NCBI GenBank assembly: GCA_946628495.1
Contig: CAMOWQ010000012.1
Location: 1-32,929, forward strand
Reading direction: 5' to 3'
Length of the DNA: 32,929 nt
Origin: an uncultured Treponema sp.
GTDB taxonomy: Bacteria; Spirochaetota; Spirochaetia; Treponematales; Treponemataceae
Numbering within the stretch: position 1 is the first letter of the stretch; each line of letters starts with the position of its first letter. This document shows positions 1 to 8,331 of the stretch, piece after piece. Both the position numbers and the translations under genes were made by a program. The notes under the pieces are model-generated. The model saw nothing but the letters and a program-made list of their open reading frames with translations. It was not told the origin of the DNA and did no database searches.

Positions 1-1
1 A

Positions 2-832
2 ATCCGTGGAACAATCAAAGTTTGTGCTGTTAAGGCTCCAGGCTTTGGTGACAGAAGAAAGGATATGCTTCAGGATATCGCTATTTTGACAGGCGGTACT
101 GTAGTATCTGAAGAAGTTGGCTTGAAGCTTGAATCTTGCGACCTCGACGTTCTTGGTCAGGCTAAATCTATTAAGATTGACAAAGACAACACAACAATCG
201 TTGGCGGTGCAGGAAGCAGTAAAGACATTAAAGCTCGTGTTGAAGAAATCAAAAATGCTATTGCAAAGACAACTTCTACATACGACAAGGAACAGCTCCA
301 GAAGAGACTTGCTAAACTCGCTGGCGGCGTAGCTGTAATCAACGTTGGCGCTAACACAGAAACAGAAATGAAAGAAATGAAATTCCGTGTTGAAGACACA
401 ATCGCTGCTACACGTGCTGCTTTGGAAGAAGGTATCGTAAGTGGTGGTGGAATGGCATTAATCGAAGCTTCAAAGGCTTTGGAAAACATTCCTGAAGATC
501 TTAACGAAGATGAAAAAGTTGGATACAAGATTGTTCGCCGTGCTCTTGAAGAACCTATCCGCCAGATTGCAGAAAACGCAGGTTTGGACGGTGCAGTTAT
601 TGCAGAACGCGCAAAGAACGAAAAGAAAGGCTTTGGTTTCGATGCACGCAACGGTGTATGGACAAACATGCTCGAAGCAGGAATCATTGACCCTGCAAAA
701 GTTACATGCTCAGCACTTAAGAATGCCGCTTCAATTGCAGGAACAGTTCTTACAACAGAATGTGCAATTACAGACATTCCAGAACCAAAAACACCAGCAG
801 CACCAGCTGCCGATCCTAGTATGATGTACTAA
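2..832 (+). CDS. groEL: 60 kDa chaperonin GroEL, 3' part (5' end outside window)
   Basis: This is the C-terminal 276 residues or so of the chaperonin GroEL, which forms the double-ring ATP-driven folding chamber in the cytoplasm. The reading frame is already open at base 2, where it reads I-R-G-T-I-K-V followed by the conserved [10 protein letters not shown] stretch of the apical domain. Further on come L-A-G-G-V-A-V-I, a glycine-rich [10 protein letters not shown] segment and the C-terminal equatorial domain. About half of the usual 545 residues is present, so the gene is cut by the window edge, not broken. The C-terminus is proline/alanine rich and ends SMMY instead of carrying a long GGM repeat. 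groES follows 93 bp downstream on the same strand, so this is a groEL-groES order. Identification is very secure; the start cannot be seen. Confidence 0.97.
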   Translation: MRGTIKVCAVKAPGFGDRRKDMLQDIAILTGGTVVSEEVGLKLESCDLDVLGQAKSIKIDKDNTTIVGGAGSSKDIKARVEEIKNAIAKTTSTYDKEQLQKRLAKLAGGVAVINVGANTETEMKEMKFRVEDTIAATRAALEEGIVSGGGMALIEASKALENIPEDLNEDEKVGYKIVRRALEEPIRQIAENAGLDGAVIAERAKNEKKGFGFDARNGVWTNMLEAGIIDPAKVTCSALKNAASIAGTVLTTECAITDIPEPKTPAAPAADPSMMY

Positions 833-903
833 CAGTTTGCTATGCAAACTGTAGCTGCGGACAATATACATTTGCGGTACAAAAGCAACAAACAGTTCGC
901 AGC
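832..903 (+). other. Two tandem hairpins between groEL and groES
   Basis: A perfect 9-bp inverted repeat (832-840 ACAGTTTGC with 844-852 GCAAACTGT, 3-nt loop) begins on the last base of the groEL stop codon. A second stem pairs 854-862 GCTGCGGAC with 895-903 GTTCGCAGC through one G-U pair. Neither is followed by a T run, so they do not look like an intrinsic terminator. They may protect or process the mRNA, or tune groES expression; that role is inference. The pairing itself is read directly. Confidence 0.6.
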
Positions 904-925
904 AAAAATAAATATGGAGGAAATT

Positions 926-1198
926 ATGAAAATTAAACCTTTAGCAGATAGAGTTCTTGTTAAAAACGACAAGGCAGAAACAAAAACTTCAGGTGGAATC
1001 ATCATTCCTGAAGCAGCACAGGAAAAAACACAGACTGCAACTGTAATTGCAATCGGACCTGGCACTGAAGAAAACAAAATTACTGTAAAACCAGGCGACA
1101 GAATTATGTACGACAAATATTCTGGAACACAGGTAAAAATCGACGGTGAAGATCATCTTATTCTTAAGATGAACGACATCATCGCAGTAATTGAATAG
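926..1198 (+). CDS. groES: 10 kDa co-chaperonin GroES
   Basis: GroES is the heptameric lid that caps GroEL. The protein is 90 residues, the normal length, starting [10 protein letters not shown] and carrying the mobile-loop region [16 protein letters not shown] (residues about 20-35) that contacts GroEL, then the beta-barrel segment with IAIGPG and [10 protein letters not shown]. The start at 926 is chosen because GGAGG at 916-920 lies 5 nt before it and because the family begins here; the frame is open back to 842, but that extension includes the intergenic hairpins. An in-frame ATG at 914 overlaps the Shine-Dalgarno and is unlikely. The gene is co-directional with groEL and ends before a strong terminator at 1263-1311. 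Confidence 0.96.
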   Translation: MKIKPLADRVLVKNDKAETKTSGGIIIPEAAQEKTQTATVIAIGPGTEENKITVKPGDRIMYDKYSGTQVKIDGEDHLILKMNDIIAVIE

Positions 1199-1262
1199 TC
1201 AGATTTATTAAAATTCCGTGTTTTATACAAAACGGAATACAACAAAACTGATAAAAACAAAG

Positions 1263-1311
1263 AAGGCTGTTTGAAACGTGAAGCAATTCACAATTCAAAC
1301 AGCCTTTTTTT
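1263..1311. terminator. Bidirectional intrinsic terminator after groES and the TPR lipoprotein gene
   Basis: A 13-bp perfect stem (1263-1275 with 1294-1306) encloses a second 5-bp stem (1278-1282 with 1287-1291, GCAA loop). The plus strand continues into a run of T. On the minus strand the stem is followed by CTTTGTTTTT. It sits between convergent genes, so it probably serves both. A weaker bulged stem built on ATTCCG/CGGAAT lies upstream near 1213-1242. Confidence 0.85.
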
Positions 1312-1335
1312 ATAAAAAAAGTATCAAAATCGGTT

Positions 1336-3177
1336 TTAACGGACAATTTTTGTTCGAAGCAGCTGTGCTTTTGCATTTTCTTCATTCAAACTGATTGCAT
1401 AATCAACACAACGCAAGGCATTCTCGTAATCCATAGTTAAAGCATAAATATTTGCAATTCTGTAGAAGATTTCCGAACGCATTTTTTTTCTTTTTGATAT
1501 ACCTGCAATTCTTCCGTACAAATCAAGAGATTTATCTTTTAATCCACGGGCAAAATAAATATTTGCAAGATTTACAGCAGCTTCATCCGTACAGAACTTA
1601 GAAAGTTCACCTTCATCTAAAATACCAGAACTTTCGTAAACGCAGTATTCATAAAAACGCAATGCTTCCTGCTGAAGATTTTTCATACAGCAAATCCAGG
1701 CAGCAGTTTCTGTAAAAAACGGATCCAATTCCTTGCGACGACGTTCATATTCATCCCATAAATTTTCATCAATTGCAAAAGAATAATTCTTATGAAGGAA
1801 TTTATAAAACAAGTTTACGGCTTCATCATCCTGTTTAGAATCGATAAAGAAGCATATAGCATATTTTACGGCAGGAACGGAATATTCATCAAAATCTGTA
1901 AGGTTATTTTCCAAAAGACGCCATATATCCGTAGTTTTATCGGTCTGCGAATAGTTTTGTGCCGTTTTATACTGCAATTCAAGAAGTTCAAGTTGAATCA
2001 ACTGATTTTTTGTATGACTATAAGCTTCTTCAAGCCTATAAATTGCATCACTTACAGGTATTTTTCGTCTACTGTCATATTTTTCCATTTCAAGCGATTT
2101 TATTCCTGCCTGACGAAGCATTTTTGTAACAGAATCTTCTTCTCTTTCAATGCTCAATTCATAGGCAAGTTCCGCATAACGAATAAGTGCCGGAATATAA
2201 TCACCCCAATTATCAACTGCAACAAAAAGATAATCTATTGCACTGTCCTTATCATTATTTTCTATTGCATATAAAGCACTGTTATAATAAATTACAGGCA
2301 TTATAGTATCTGAACTGTCAGTAAAATCTTTTCCGTTAGCTTTTAAAATAAATTTCTTCCGAACAGCTTCAGCACTATCTACATCACTCAGCATAAGATA
2401 TGCATCAGATTTTAGTGCAGTAATTTTTATATCATCAACGCAAAAAAACGATTTATTTTCATAGCTATTATATAGAAACTCGCTTGAGTCAAGTGCATTA
2501 AGACACTCCCGATACTGTCCCGCATCATACAAAGCAAGCGCCCAGAAATATGAATCATCGGCTTCGTAGTAAGATGCAGGTAAATACCGTACAGCTTCCG
2601 AATAATGCCCATCCAAAAGATTAATTACTGCACAATTTCTAAGCCATACATTATTTCCGCTTGCAGAATATGCATCCATGTAAATTCCGTAGAATTTTCT
2701 ATCAGAAAAATAAGAGAGCTCTTCGCCAGGAACAGCGGTTTTCATTGCATCTTTTAAAATGCATTCCGAATAAATTGCACCATATTTTGTTCCCGATAGC
2801 GCAGTCGCAACAGAAAGTGCATCTTCAAAACGGTTTTCGTTCATTAGAAATTTTGAATATACGGCTTTTAATTCGAGGTTTGAAGGATTTTTTGAAACAG
2901 CTTTTTTAATTACTTTTTCAGCAAGTTTTTTATCGCCAATAAGGAGAAAGCGTTTATAGATGCCTAGATTTGTCCAAGATTCATAAGTTTTCTTAGAAAG
3001 TTTTTTAAGTTCTGAAACTGCATTTTTCATCTGATTATGAGAAATCAGAGAATCCACAAGTTCAAGCCGGGCAGCATAAGACTGCTGCTCAGCCCGCGTA
3101 CTGCAAGAAATAAAAAAATGCAGCACAAAAACAAGCGGAATTAATAATAATATTTTAGCTATCTGTTTTTCTTTCAT
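1336..3177 (-). CDS. Probable TPR-containing lipoprotein
   Basis: I do not recognise a named family. With the start at 3177 the protein has 613 residues. It begins with a lysine-containing n-region, a hydrophobic stretch and a relaxed spirochaete-type lipobox F-I-S-C with the cysteine at residue 25, so it is probably a lipoprotein facing the periplasm. The rest is almost entirely helical with degenerate tetratricopeptide-like repeats, clearest near the N-terminus (residues about 40-130) and in the last 100 residues. TPR arrays usually bind other proteins. The start at 3177 is preferred over an in-frame ATG at 3204 because it gives a proper signal peptide; it overlaps nusB by 23 bp and has no good Shine-Dalgarno, suggesting translational coupling. 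It is the last gene of the alaS-to-TPR minus-strand group and ends at the bidirectional terminator. Confidence 0.7.
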   Translation of the reverse strand: MKEKQIAKILLLIPLVFVLHFFISCSTRAEQQSYAARLELVDSLISHNQMKNAVSELKKLSKKTYESWTNLGIYKRFLLIGDKKLAEKVIKKAVSKNPSNLELKAVYSKFLMNENRFEDALSVATALSGTKYGAIYSECILKDAMKTAVPGEELSYFSDRKFYGIYMDAYSASGNNVWLRNCAVINLLDGHYSEAVRYLPASYYEADDSYFWALALYDAGQYRECLNALDSSEFLYNSYENKSFFCVDDIKITALKSDAYLMLSDVDSAEAVRKKFILKANGKDFTDSSDTIMPVIYYNSALYAIENNDKDSAIDYLFVAVDNWGDYIPALIRYAELAYELSIEREEDSVTKMLRQAGIKSLEMEKYDSRRKIPVSDAIYRLEEAYSHTKNQLIQLELLELQYKTAQNYSQTDKTTDIWRLLENNLTDFDEYSVPAVKYAICFFIDSKQDDEAVNLFYKFLHKNYSFAIDENLWDEYERRRKELDPFFTETAAWICCMKNLQQEALRFYEYCVYESSGILDEGELSKFCTDEAAVNLANIYFARGLKDKSLDLYGRIAGISKRKKMRSEIFYRIANIYALTMDYENALRCVDYAISLNEENAKAQLLRTKIVR

Positions 3178-3643
3178 TTTTGCCAATCTTATCAAGAACA
3201 GCATTTATAAATTTATATACATCTTCGGCACCAAATTGTTTAGCTATCGAAATAGCTTCGTCAACAACAATACCAAGATTACAATCTTTCTGATATACAA
3301 TTTCATAAACACTTATTCTTAAGACAGCAAGTGCGACCTTATTCAAACGGTCTTTTTTCCATCCCTGAGCAAGATTCTGTTCAATAAGAGCATCAACTTC
3401 ATCAATATGATTAATTGTACCCGACGCAAGAAGGCTTGCAAAAGTCATTTCTTCCTGCTTATAAGGATTTTCTTCTGCGTTTTTATCAGTAACTGCTTCT
3501 AAGGCTTTATCTTCATCAGAAGCATTCTCATCGTTCTGTTTACCTGCCCATGAAAATGTAAGCAACTCATCAAGAGGCGATTTATTAACATCCCAGGAAT
3601 ACAATGCCTGAAATGCAAGGATACGTCCGTTTCTTCTTGACAC
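3155..3643 (-). CDS. nusB: Transcription antitermination protein NusB
   Basis: NusB binds boxA RNA with ribosomal protein S10 and supports antitermination of rRNA operons. The 162-residue protein starts S-R-R-N-G-R-I-L-A-F-Q-A-L-Y-S-W-D, the typical NusB helix 1, and ends with the conserved helices containing DRLNKVALAVLRISVYEI, then VVDEAISIAKQFG and the final FINAVLDKIG. Residues about 35-65 form an acidic, poorly conserved insertion longer than in many homologues. The start codon is GTG at 3641-3643, 1 nt after the stop of the upstream SurA-like gene, with GGGGAG (3650-3655) 6 nt before it. It is in the same operon as the SurA-like gene and overlaps the TPR lipoprotein gene. Confident call. 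Confidence 0.95.
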   Translation of the reverse strand: MSRRNGRILAFQALYSWDVNKSPLDELLTFSWAGKQNDENASDEDKALEAVTDKNAEENPYKQEEMTFASLLASGTINHIDEVDALIEQNLAQGWKKDRLNKVALAVLRISVYEIVYQKDCNLGIVVDEAISIAKQFGAEDVYKFINAVLDKIGKNERKTDS

Positions 3644-3644
3644 G

Positions 3645-4739
3645 TTAGTCTCCCCATTCCAAAAGTTTATTCAATGCATCCCCTGTCTTTTTTCTTTCTA
3701 CATTCTCAGTTGTGTTCAATGAATTTGCAATATCCTGAGCTGCAATCTGAATAAACTGGCTCTGTTTTAAGTTAGCCAGATTGTTTCTAATAACTTCATA
3801 TACTGTAATTGTAGATTCTGGCATATAGACATCACTCAAAGCAAGCATTTTTGCTTCATACTTCTTTCTAACAACTACAAAACGGAAATCATCCTGAGTT
3901 TCCATCATTTCGGAAACATAACCTTCATTTTTTCCAAAAAGATCCATCAACTGCTGATAAGTAAGTTTCATTGCTTTTGCATAAGCATCTGTTTTTGGAA
4001 CAAGACCTTCGCCAGCAGAATAACCGGCACCAGTTGCATTTGCAGTAGCAATCATTTGTTCTGCAGTCTGTTTTTTATCAATATATTGATTTCTAAGGCT
4101 GTTCAACTTATTGCGGGCACCGTCAATATCACTTTCTTTTGGAACCCAAACTGCAAACATTTTAATCATATCAGTACGAACAAAAGATGCCTTATTGCTT
4201 TCATAGTACATTCTGATTTCTTCGTCTGTAGGAGCAATGTTTTTAAGTTCATCCTGTTTCTGATAAAGAACATACTGCTGTGCAATCATTTGATTTTTGA
4301 AGTATGCCTTGTATTCTGCTGTATTCATTCCAGTCTGATTTACAAGAAACTGATCAAGCGTAACTCCCTGTGCACTTTTGATTAAATCATTAAGTTCTTT
4401 TTCGCTAACAATTGTACTAAGACCAATCTGCTGACAGATTCCTGCAATAAACTGTTTATCGATTTCGCTGTCAGGAATTGAAAGTCCAGCTTTCTGTGCA
4501 GCCTGAAGGATAAGTCTTTCATTAATAAGAGAATCAAGAACCATTTTCTTTTCATCAACAGACAAAGATCTTCCAATCTGTTTTTTATAAGTTTCAACTC
4601 TAGCACGCAGCTGTTTTACTGTAATTGGTTCATTTTTATTCAATTTGATAATTGCCAAAGGCTGCAACGAATCAGATTGAGCGAACAAAGCACCTGCAAA
4701 AACCAAAAGCATAGAAATTGTGATACAAAGCTTTTTCAT
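3645..4739 (-). CDS. SurA/PpiC-like periplasmic chaperone or peptidyl-prolyl isomerase
   Basis: The 364-residue protein has a signal peptide with probable cleavage after ALFA (residue 20). Residues about 30-165 match a SurA N-terminal chaperone region: an ITVKQLRARV segment, an LDSLINERLILQAAQKAG helix, then DSEIDKQF and a long helix ending in QQYVLYQKQDELK followed by P-T-D-E-E-I-R-M-Y-Y. A parvulin-like region (about 180-300) follows, but I do not see the usual active-site motifs clearly, so chaperone function without strong isomerase activity is possible. The likely role is escorting outer-membrane proteins. The start is preceded by AAGGA at a suitable distance. It is followed after 1 nt by nusB, an unusual but tight pairing. 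The exact subfamily is uncertain. Confidence 0.82.
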   Translation of the reverse strand: MKKLCITISMLLVFAGALFAQSDSLQPLAIIKLNKNEPITVKQLRARVETYKKQIGRSLSVDEKKMVLDSLINERLILQAAQKAGLSIPDSEIDKQFIAGICQQIGLSTIVSEKELNDLIKSAQGVTLDQFLVNQTGMNTAEYKAYFKNQMIAQQYVLYQKQDELKNIAPTDEEIRMYYESNKASFVRTDMIKMFAVWVPKESDIDGARNKLNSLRNQYIDKKQTAEQMIATANATGAGYSAGEGLVPKTDAYAKAMKLTYQQLMDLFGKNEGYVSEMMETQDDFRFVVVRKKYEAKMLALSDVYMPESTITVYEVIRNNLANLKQSQFIQIAAQDIANSLNTTENVERKKTGDALNKLLEWGD

Positions 4740-4757
4740 AAAAAATCCTTTTTTCTA

Positions 4758-4786
4758 ATTTTAACAATATTATAACAATCAAGCAA
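4758..4786 (-). promoter_or_regulatory. Candidate sigma-70 promoter for the SurA-like/nusB operon
   Basis: On the minus strand TTGCTT (4781-4786) and TAAAAT (4758-4763) are separated by 17 bp, about 19 nt before the SurA-like start codon. The -35 matches consensus only in its first three bases, so this is a moderate candidate; transcription may also come through from alaS. Confidence 0.4.
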
Positions 4787-4812
4787 TATTAGTGGTTACG
4801 ATTTTTTCTTAG

Positions 4813-6639
4813 TTATTCTTTATCTAAAGGAAGACCACCGCTTATAACAGCCCTGATTCTTCGTACACCAGCTGATGAAGACTGTTCTTTCTGAATCTTA
4901 AATTCACCAATCTGTGCTGTATGCTGAACATGAGGACCACCGCAAACTTCCTTTGAGAACCAGTCGTTCTTTGCATCGCGACCGATAGTATAAACTTTAA
5001 CCTTTTCACCGTATTTATTCGCGAACAAAGCCCTTGCGCCTTCGGCCTTAGCTTCATCCAAAGTCATTACTTCCATTGTAACAGGCAAATCTTCCTTAAT
5101 TTTTTCGTTTACAATGTCTTCTACCTTTTTAATTTCATCAGGAGTCATTGCACGTTCAAAAGTAAAGTCGAATCTCATACGTTCATTGTTGATATTAGAA
5201 CCTTTCTGTGCAACCTGATTGCCGAGAACTTCGGTCAATGCCTGCTGCAAGAGGTGTGTTGCTGTATGATATTTAGTTGCAACATCAGACTGTTCTGCAA
5301 GACCGCCCTTTGCTTTTCCAGCTTCGGCAGTTTTTGAAGCTTCCTGATGTTTTCTTTCTGCTTCTTTAAAACCTTCTACATCAACAGTAAATCCGTTTTC
5401 TGCGCCAAGCTCCTGAGTAAGTTCAAGAGGATAACCGTATGTTTCGTAAAGATTATATGCAACTTTTCCTGAAATAATCTTTTTTGGATTTTTCATAAGA
5501 TTTGGAAGCATTTTCTGGAATTCTGCTTCACCTTTTTTCAAAGTTGTGCGGAATTTTGCTTCTTCGGCAGTAAGTTCAGTAAATACTCTTGAAGAATTCT
5601 GTTCAAGTTCTGGATAAGCATTTTTGAAATTTTCGATTACAACTGCAGCAATTTCTGAAAGGAAATCTTTTTCAATACCAAGTTTCATTCCATGACGAAC
5701 TGCACGACGGATAAGACGTCTCAAAACATAACCAGCGCCTACACGGTCAGGAACAACACCTTTCTGGTCGCCAAGAATAAATACTGCAGAACGGATGTGG
5801 TCAGCAATAATACGAACTGATTTATCTTTTTCTTCATTAGAGCCGTAAGTATAACCTGCAAGTTCATCAATTTTAGAAATAATTGGCTGGAAAACTTCTG
5901 TAAGATAAACAGATGTTTTTCCCTGAAGAATACAGTTTGTTCTTTCAAGTCCCATTCCAGTATCAACATTCTGTTTTGGAAGAGGAACAAGTGTTTTTTC
6001 ATCAACACGATTGTACTGCATGAAAACGTTATTCCAGATTTCCATCCAGTTTGCACTGTCAGTGCCTTTATTAGAACCTACAGGAGGCAAACCTTCGCCA
6101 ACCCAGTAGAAAATTTCGGTATCAGGACCACAAGGACCAGTAGGACCTGCTGCCCACCAGTTATCAGAAGCAGGGAGATATGCAATTTTATCTTCCGGCA
6201 TGCCATTGTCTTTCCAGATTTGAGCAGCTTCTTCATCGCGAGGTGCATTTTCATCACCGGCAAAAACAGTTACAGAAATCTTTCTTGGATCAAGTGCAAG
6301 CCAGTCTTTAGAAGTAAGGAATTCATAAGAAAAAGCAATTGAATCCTTCTTGAAATAGTCACCTAAAGACCAGTTTCCAAGCATTTCGAAACATGTAAGA
6401 TGTGACGGATCACCTACTTCATCAATATCACCGGTGCGGATACATTTCTGATAATCTGTAAGGCGTGTACCGGCAGGATGTTTTTCACCAAGAAGATAAG
6501 GAACAAGCGGATGCATTCCCGCTGTTGTAAACAAAACTGAAGGGTCATTTTCAGGAATTAAAGACTGTCCTGAAATTACTGCATGATTTTTAGATTTAAA
6601 AAACTCAATATATTTTGAGCGAAGTTCATTAGCATTCAT
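4813..6639 (-). CDS. alaS: Alanyl-tRNA synthetase lacking the C-terminal (C-Ala) domain
   Basis: AlaRS charges tRNA-Ala. The 608-residue protein starts with the family N-terminus (E-L-R-S-K-Y-I-E-F-F-K-S-K-N-H) and contains catalytic-core motifs: VLFTTAGMHPLVPYLLG (motif 1 region), FEMLGNWSLGDYFK (motif 2), and GTGLE-like GMGLER (motif 3). The editing domain is complete, with H458-xxx-H462 and C566-GGP-H570 zinc ligands. The sequence ends about 30 residues after the editing domain, whereas most bacterial AlaRS run to about 870 residues with the oligomerising C-Ala domain. The stop is followed by an independent gene with its own start, so this is a genuinely short protein; compact AlaRS is, as I recall, a treponemal trait. 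No Shine-Dalgarno precedes the ATG, and a strong promoter puts the transcript start 0-2 nt before it. Confidence 0.96.
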   Translation of the reverse strand: MNANELRSKYIEFFKSKNHAVISGQSLIPENDPSVLFTTAGMHPLVPYLLGEKHPAGTRLTDYQKCIRTGDIDEVGDPSHLTCFEMLGNWSLGDYFKKDSIAFSYEFLTSKDWLALDPRKISVTVFAGDENAPRDEEAAQIWKDNGMPEDKIAYLPASDNWWAAGPTGPCGPDTEIFYWVGEGLPPVGSNKGTDSANWMEIWNNVFMQYNRVDEKTLVPLPKQNVDTGMGLERTNCILQGKTSVYLTEVFQPIISKIDELAGYTYGSNEEKDKSVRIIADHIRSAVFILGDQKGVVPDRVGAGYVLRRLIRRAVRHGMKLGIEKDFLSEIAAVVIENFKNAYPELEQNSSRVFTELTAEEAKFRTTLKKGEAEFQKMLPNLMKNPKKIISGKVAYNLYETYGYPLELTQELGAENGFTVDVEGFKEAERKHQEASKTAEAGKAKGGLAEQSDVATKYHTATHLLQQALTEVLGNQVAQKGSNINNERMRFDFTFERAMTPDEIKKVEDIVNEKIKEDLPVTMEVMTLDEAKAEGARALFANKYGEKVKVYTIGRDAKNDWFSKEVCGGPHVQHTAQIGEFKIQKEQSSSAGVRRIRAVISGGLPLDKE

Positions 6640-6647
6640 AGACTACT

Positions 6648-6676
6648 ATTATATAAAAAAAAATGTTATATGTAAA
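6648..6676 (-). promoter_or_regulatory. Strong sigma-70 promoter of alaS, giving a near-leaderless mRNA
   Basis: Minus strand: TTTACA (6671-6676), 17-bp spacer (6654-6670), TATAAT (6648-6653). The expected transcript start is about 6641, only 2 nt before the alaS ATG at 6639. There is no Shine-Dalgarno in the gap. The rest of the interval up to 6771 has a weak AAATTAATTT end for the upstream efflux operon and a degenerate run of GTGC-like words, with no gene. Confidence 0.75.
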
Positions 6677-6771
6677 CGGTACGAAGCACGGCACGAAACA
6701 TAACACAGCACAAAGCATACCGCACATTTTGAACGCACAAACAGCTAAAACAATGCAAACGTATTAAAAAA

Positions 6772-8331
6772 TTAATTTCCTTTTGTAAAGGTATAAGTTC
6801 TGCTGTCCAATGCATAACAGGCTGTAGGCGTAATACTTACAGGAGTAAGAATAATTGTATCATAATCAGTAATTACCTTTTCGACAGTTTTACGCTTTAC
6901 AGTTTCAGTTACAACTTTAGTTCCAAATTCAATCATACAATTTTCAAGGAAAATCGGTTCTTCACTTGCAGAACGGAACTGCATTACAAAATCAGGACCG
7001 ATTTTTTCTGTTGAATAAACACCATTTTCTTTTTTGCCAGAATCATTTCGAACAAACTCATAAGTTAAATCAGAAAAAGTTATGGAACAATTTAAATCCG
7101 CAGAAGTCCATTTTTCAGCTTTCTTCAATTCAGCAAGCAATAATGCAAGTGCGTCGGCATCAGTTGTATCAGAAAAGGAACCTTCTATGCCCATTTTTTT
7201 ATAGTTTCCATCCCACAGCGGTTTTTCTTTAATATCAAGATAAAGCTGATCATGAATCGTAACCCGAATTTCATCAACATTAACAAGCGAAATATCAAAA
7301 CGACGATAAATATTCGAAATGTCAGAATTGATTGTCGTTAAATAAATACCGTTATGTCGAATTTTACTGTCTTCCCATTCATAAACTTCCTGAATATCGT
7401 CAAAAAGCTGAATAATTTCTTTGTTTTTATAATCAAAATAAAGATAACGGATTTTAGATTCAGAGTTGTCGGTTTTATACCAAAGCCCCGTAAGAAATTC
7501 TGCAAATGGTTCTACAGTACCATCCTGAATACGAGAAAGTTCTTTTTGTGCAAGAAGCCTTGCCGTAACTTTAATTTCCCGTGTAAGTTCATATTTTTGA
7601 ATTGCAGGATTCCATTTATATTCCTGCTGAATCTGATTTGCAGAAGCGGTATCTTTTTTATCTGAACCTTCGGGAATATCAGACTTGTAAACCCATACCG
7701 AAAAACTTTCGCCTTTTGCAATAGAAAGTTCATAGGCTTCGGAACGTTCCGTCTGCTGAATAAAAATCGTTTCATCAGAAGAAAAATCTCCGATTGTAAC
7801 AAGTTTGCTTTTTCCGTTCTCGCTAACGCACATGAAGATTTTTAATACATAATTGCCGGATTCTTCCGTTCCCTGATAAATAAGCTGTTTTGTATGATTT
7901 CCAAGAACATCCATGGAATAATAAAAGAATGTGCGTGCAGAAACAATTTTAGTTTCTATTGGTTCAAGACGTTCATAAGTTTTTGAATCTTTATCGAAAA
8001 CAGCAGGAATTATCCACAAATATGGAGACCCTGCTTTTCTTACGACAATTACTTCATCATCATTTGTATCATTGTTAAAATCAAGCGTTAATGAATTTAT
8101 AAGAGTTTCTGAAGGAAGCAAATCTATCATTGTTTCAAAGCTTTCTGTTTCAGAAGCCGATTCCAATTTTTCTGCTTCTCCTCCAGAATTTTTATTCGAT
8201 TTAGGAGTTACGACCTTTGCCCTGGTCAAAACTGAATTTTTATTTACAACAAATTTATGTGAAAAATAAAAGACACCTGCAAGCAAAATAATAACAAGGG
8301 CAAACAAAGTTGCAACTGTTCGTGATCTCAT
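6772..8331 (-). CDS. Unknown membrane-anchored periplasmic protein at the end of the RND efflux operon
   Basis: I cannot assign this 519-residue protein to a family with confidence. It begins with a short positive stretch and one hydrophobic segment (residues about 8-25) that would be an uncleaved anchor or signal peptide, then a linker rich in Ser, Glu and Lys. From about residue 80 it is a beta-rich soluble protein. Residues about 85-95 read DFNNDTNDDEV, an acidic D-x-N-x-D-type loop like those seen in calcium-binding or FG-GAP-like repeats. It may be related to the family annotated in treponemes as pallilysin-related adhesins, but I see no HExxH metalloprotease motif. It overlaps the upstream P-II-like gene by an ATGA, so it is translationally coupled to the RND pump genes and may be an accessory of that pump. 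Function unknown. Confidence 0.7.
   Translation of the reverse strand: MRSRTVATLFALVIILLAGVFYFSHKFVVNKNSVLTRAKVVTPKSNKNSGGEAEKLESASETESFETMIDLLPSETLINSLTLDFNNDTNDDEVIVVRKAGSPYLWIIPAVFDKDSKTYERLEPIETKIVSARTFFYYSMDVLGNHTKQLIYQGTEESGNYVLKIFMCVSENGKSKLVTIGDFSSDETIFIQQTERSEAYELSIAKGESFSVWVYKSDIPEGSDKKDTASANQIQQEYKWNPAIQKYELTREIKVTARLLAQKELSRIQDGTVEPFAEFLTGLWYKTDNSESKIRYLYFDYKNKEIIQLFDDIQEVYEWEDSKIRHNGIYLTTINSDISNIYRRFDISLVNVDEIRVTIHDQLYLDIKEKPLWDGNYKKMGIEGSFSDTTDADALALLLAELKKAEKWTSADLNCSITFSDLTYEFVRNDSGKKENGVYSTEKIGPDFVMQFRSASEEPIFLENCMIEFGTKVVTETVKRKTVEKVITDYDTIILTPVSITPTACYALDSRTYTFTKGN

Noticed and set aside
157..777. Long open frame antisense to groEL and similar antisense frames elsewhere
   Set aside because: They mirror codon bias of the real genes, lack ribosome-binding sites and show no domain features.
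832..852. Intrinsic terminator after groEL
   Set aside because: The stem is perfect but no T run follows, and groES is downstream without its own visible promoter.
842..925. N-terminal extension of GroES by 28 residues
   Set aside because: The frame is open, but the extra part translates intergenic hairpins, is not GroES-like, and the internal ATG at 926 has a textbook Shine-Dalgarno.
3641..3647. Frameshift or missing start in nusB
   Set aside because: The start is an ordinary GTG with a good Shine-Dalgarno; no sequence problem is needed.
6675..6745. Tandem repeat of GTGC-like words upstream of alaS
   Set aside because: The words vary in spacing and sequence too much for a real repeat; base composition explains them.
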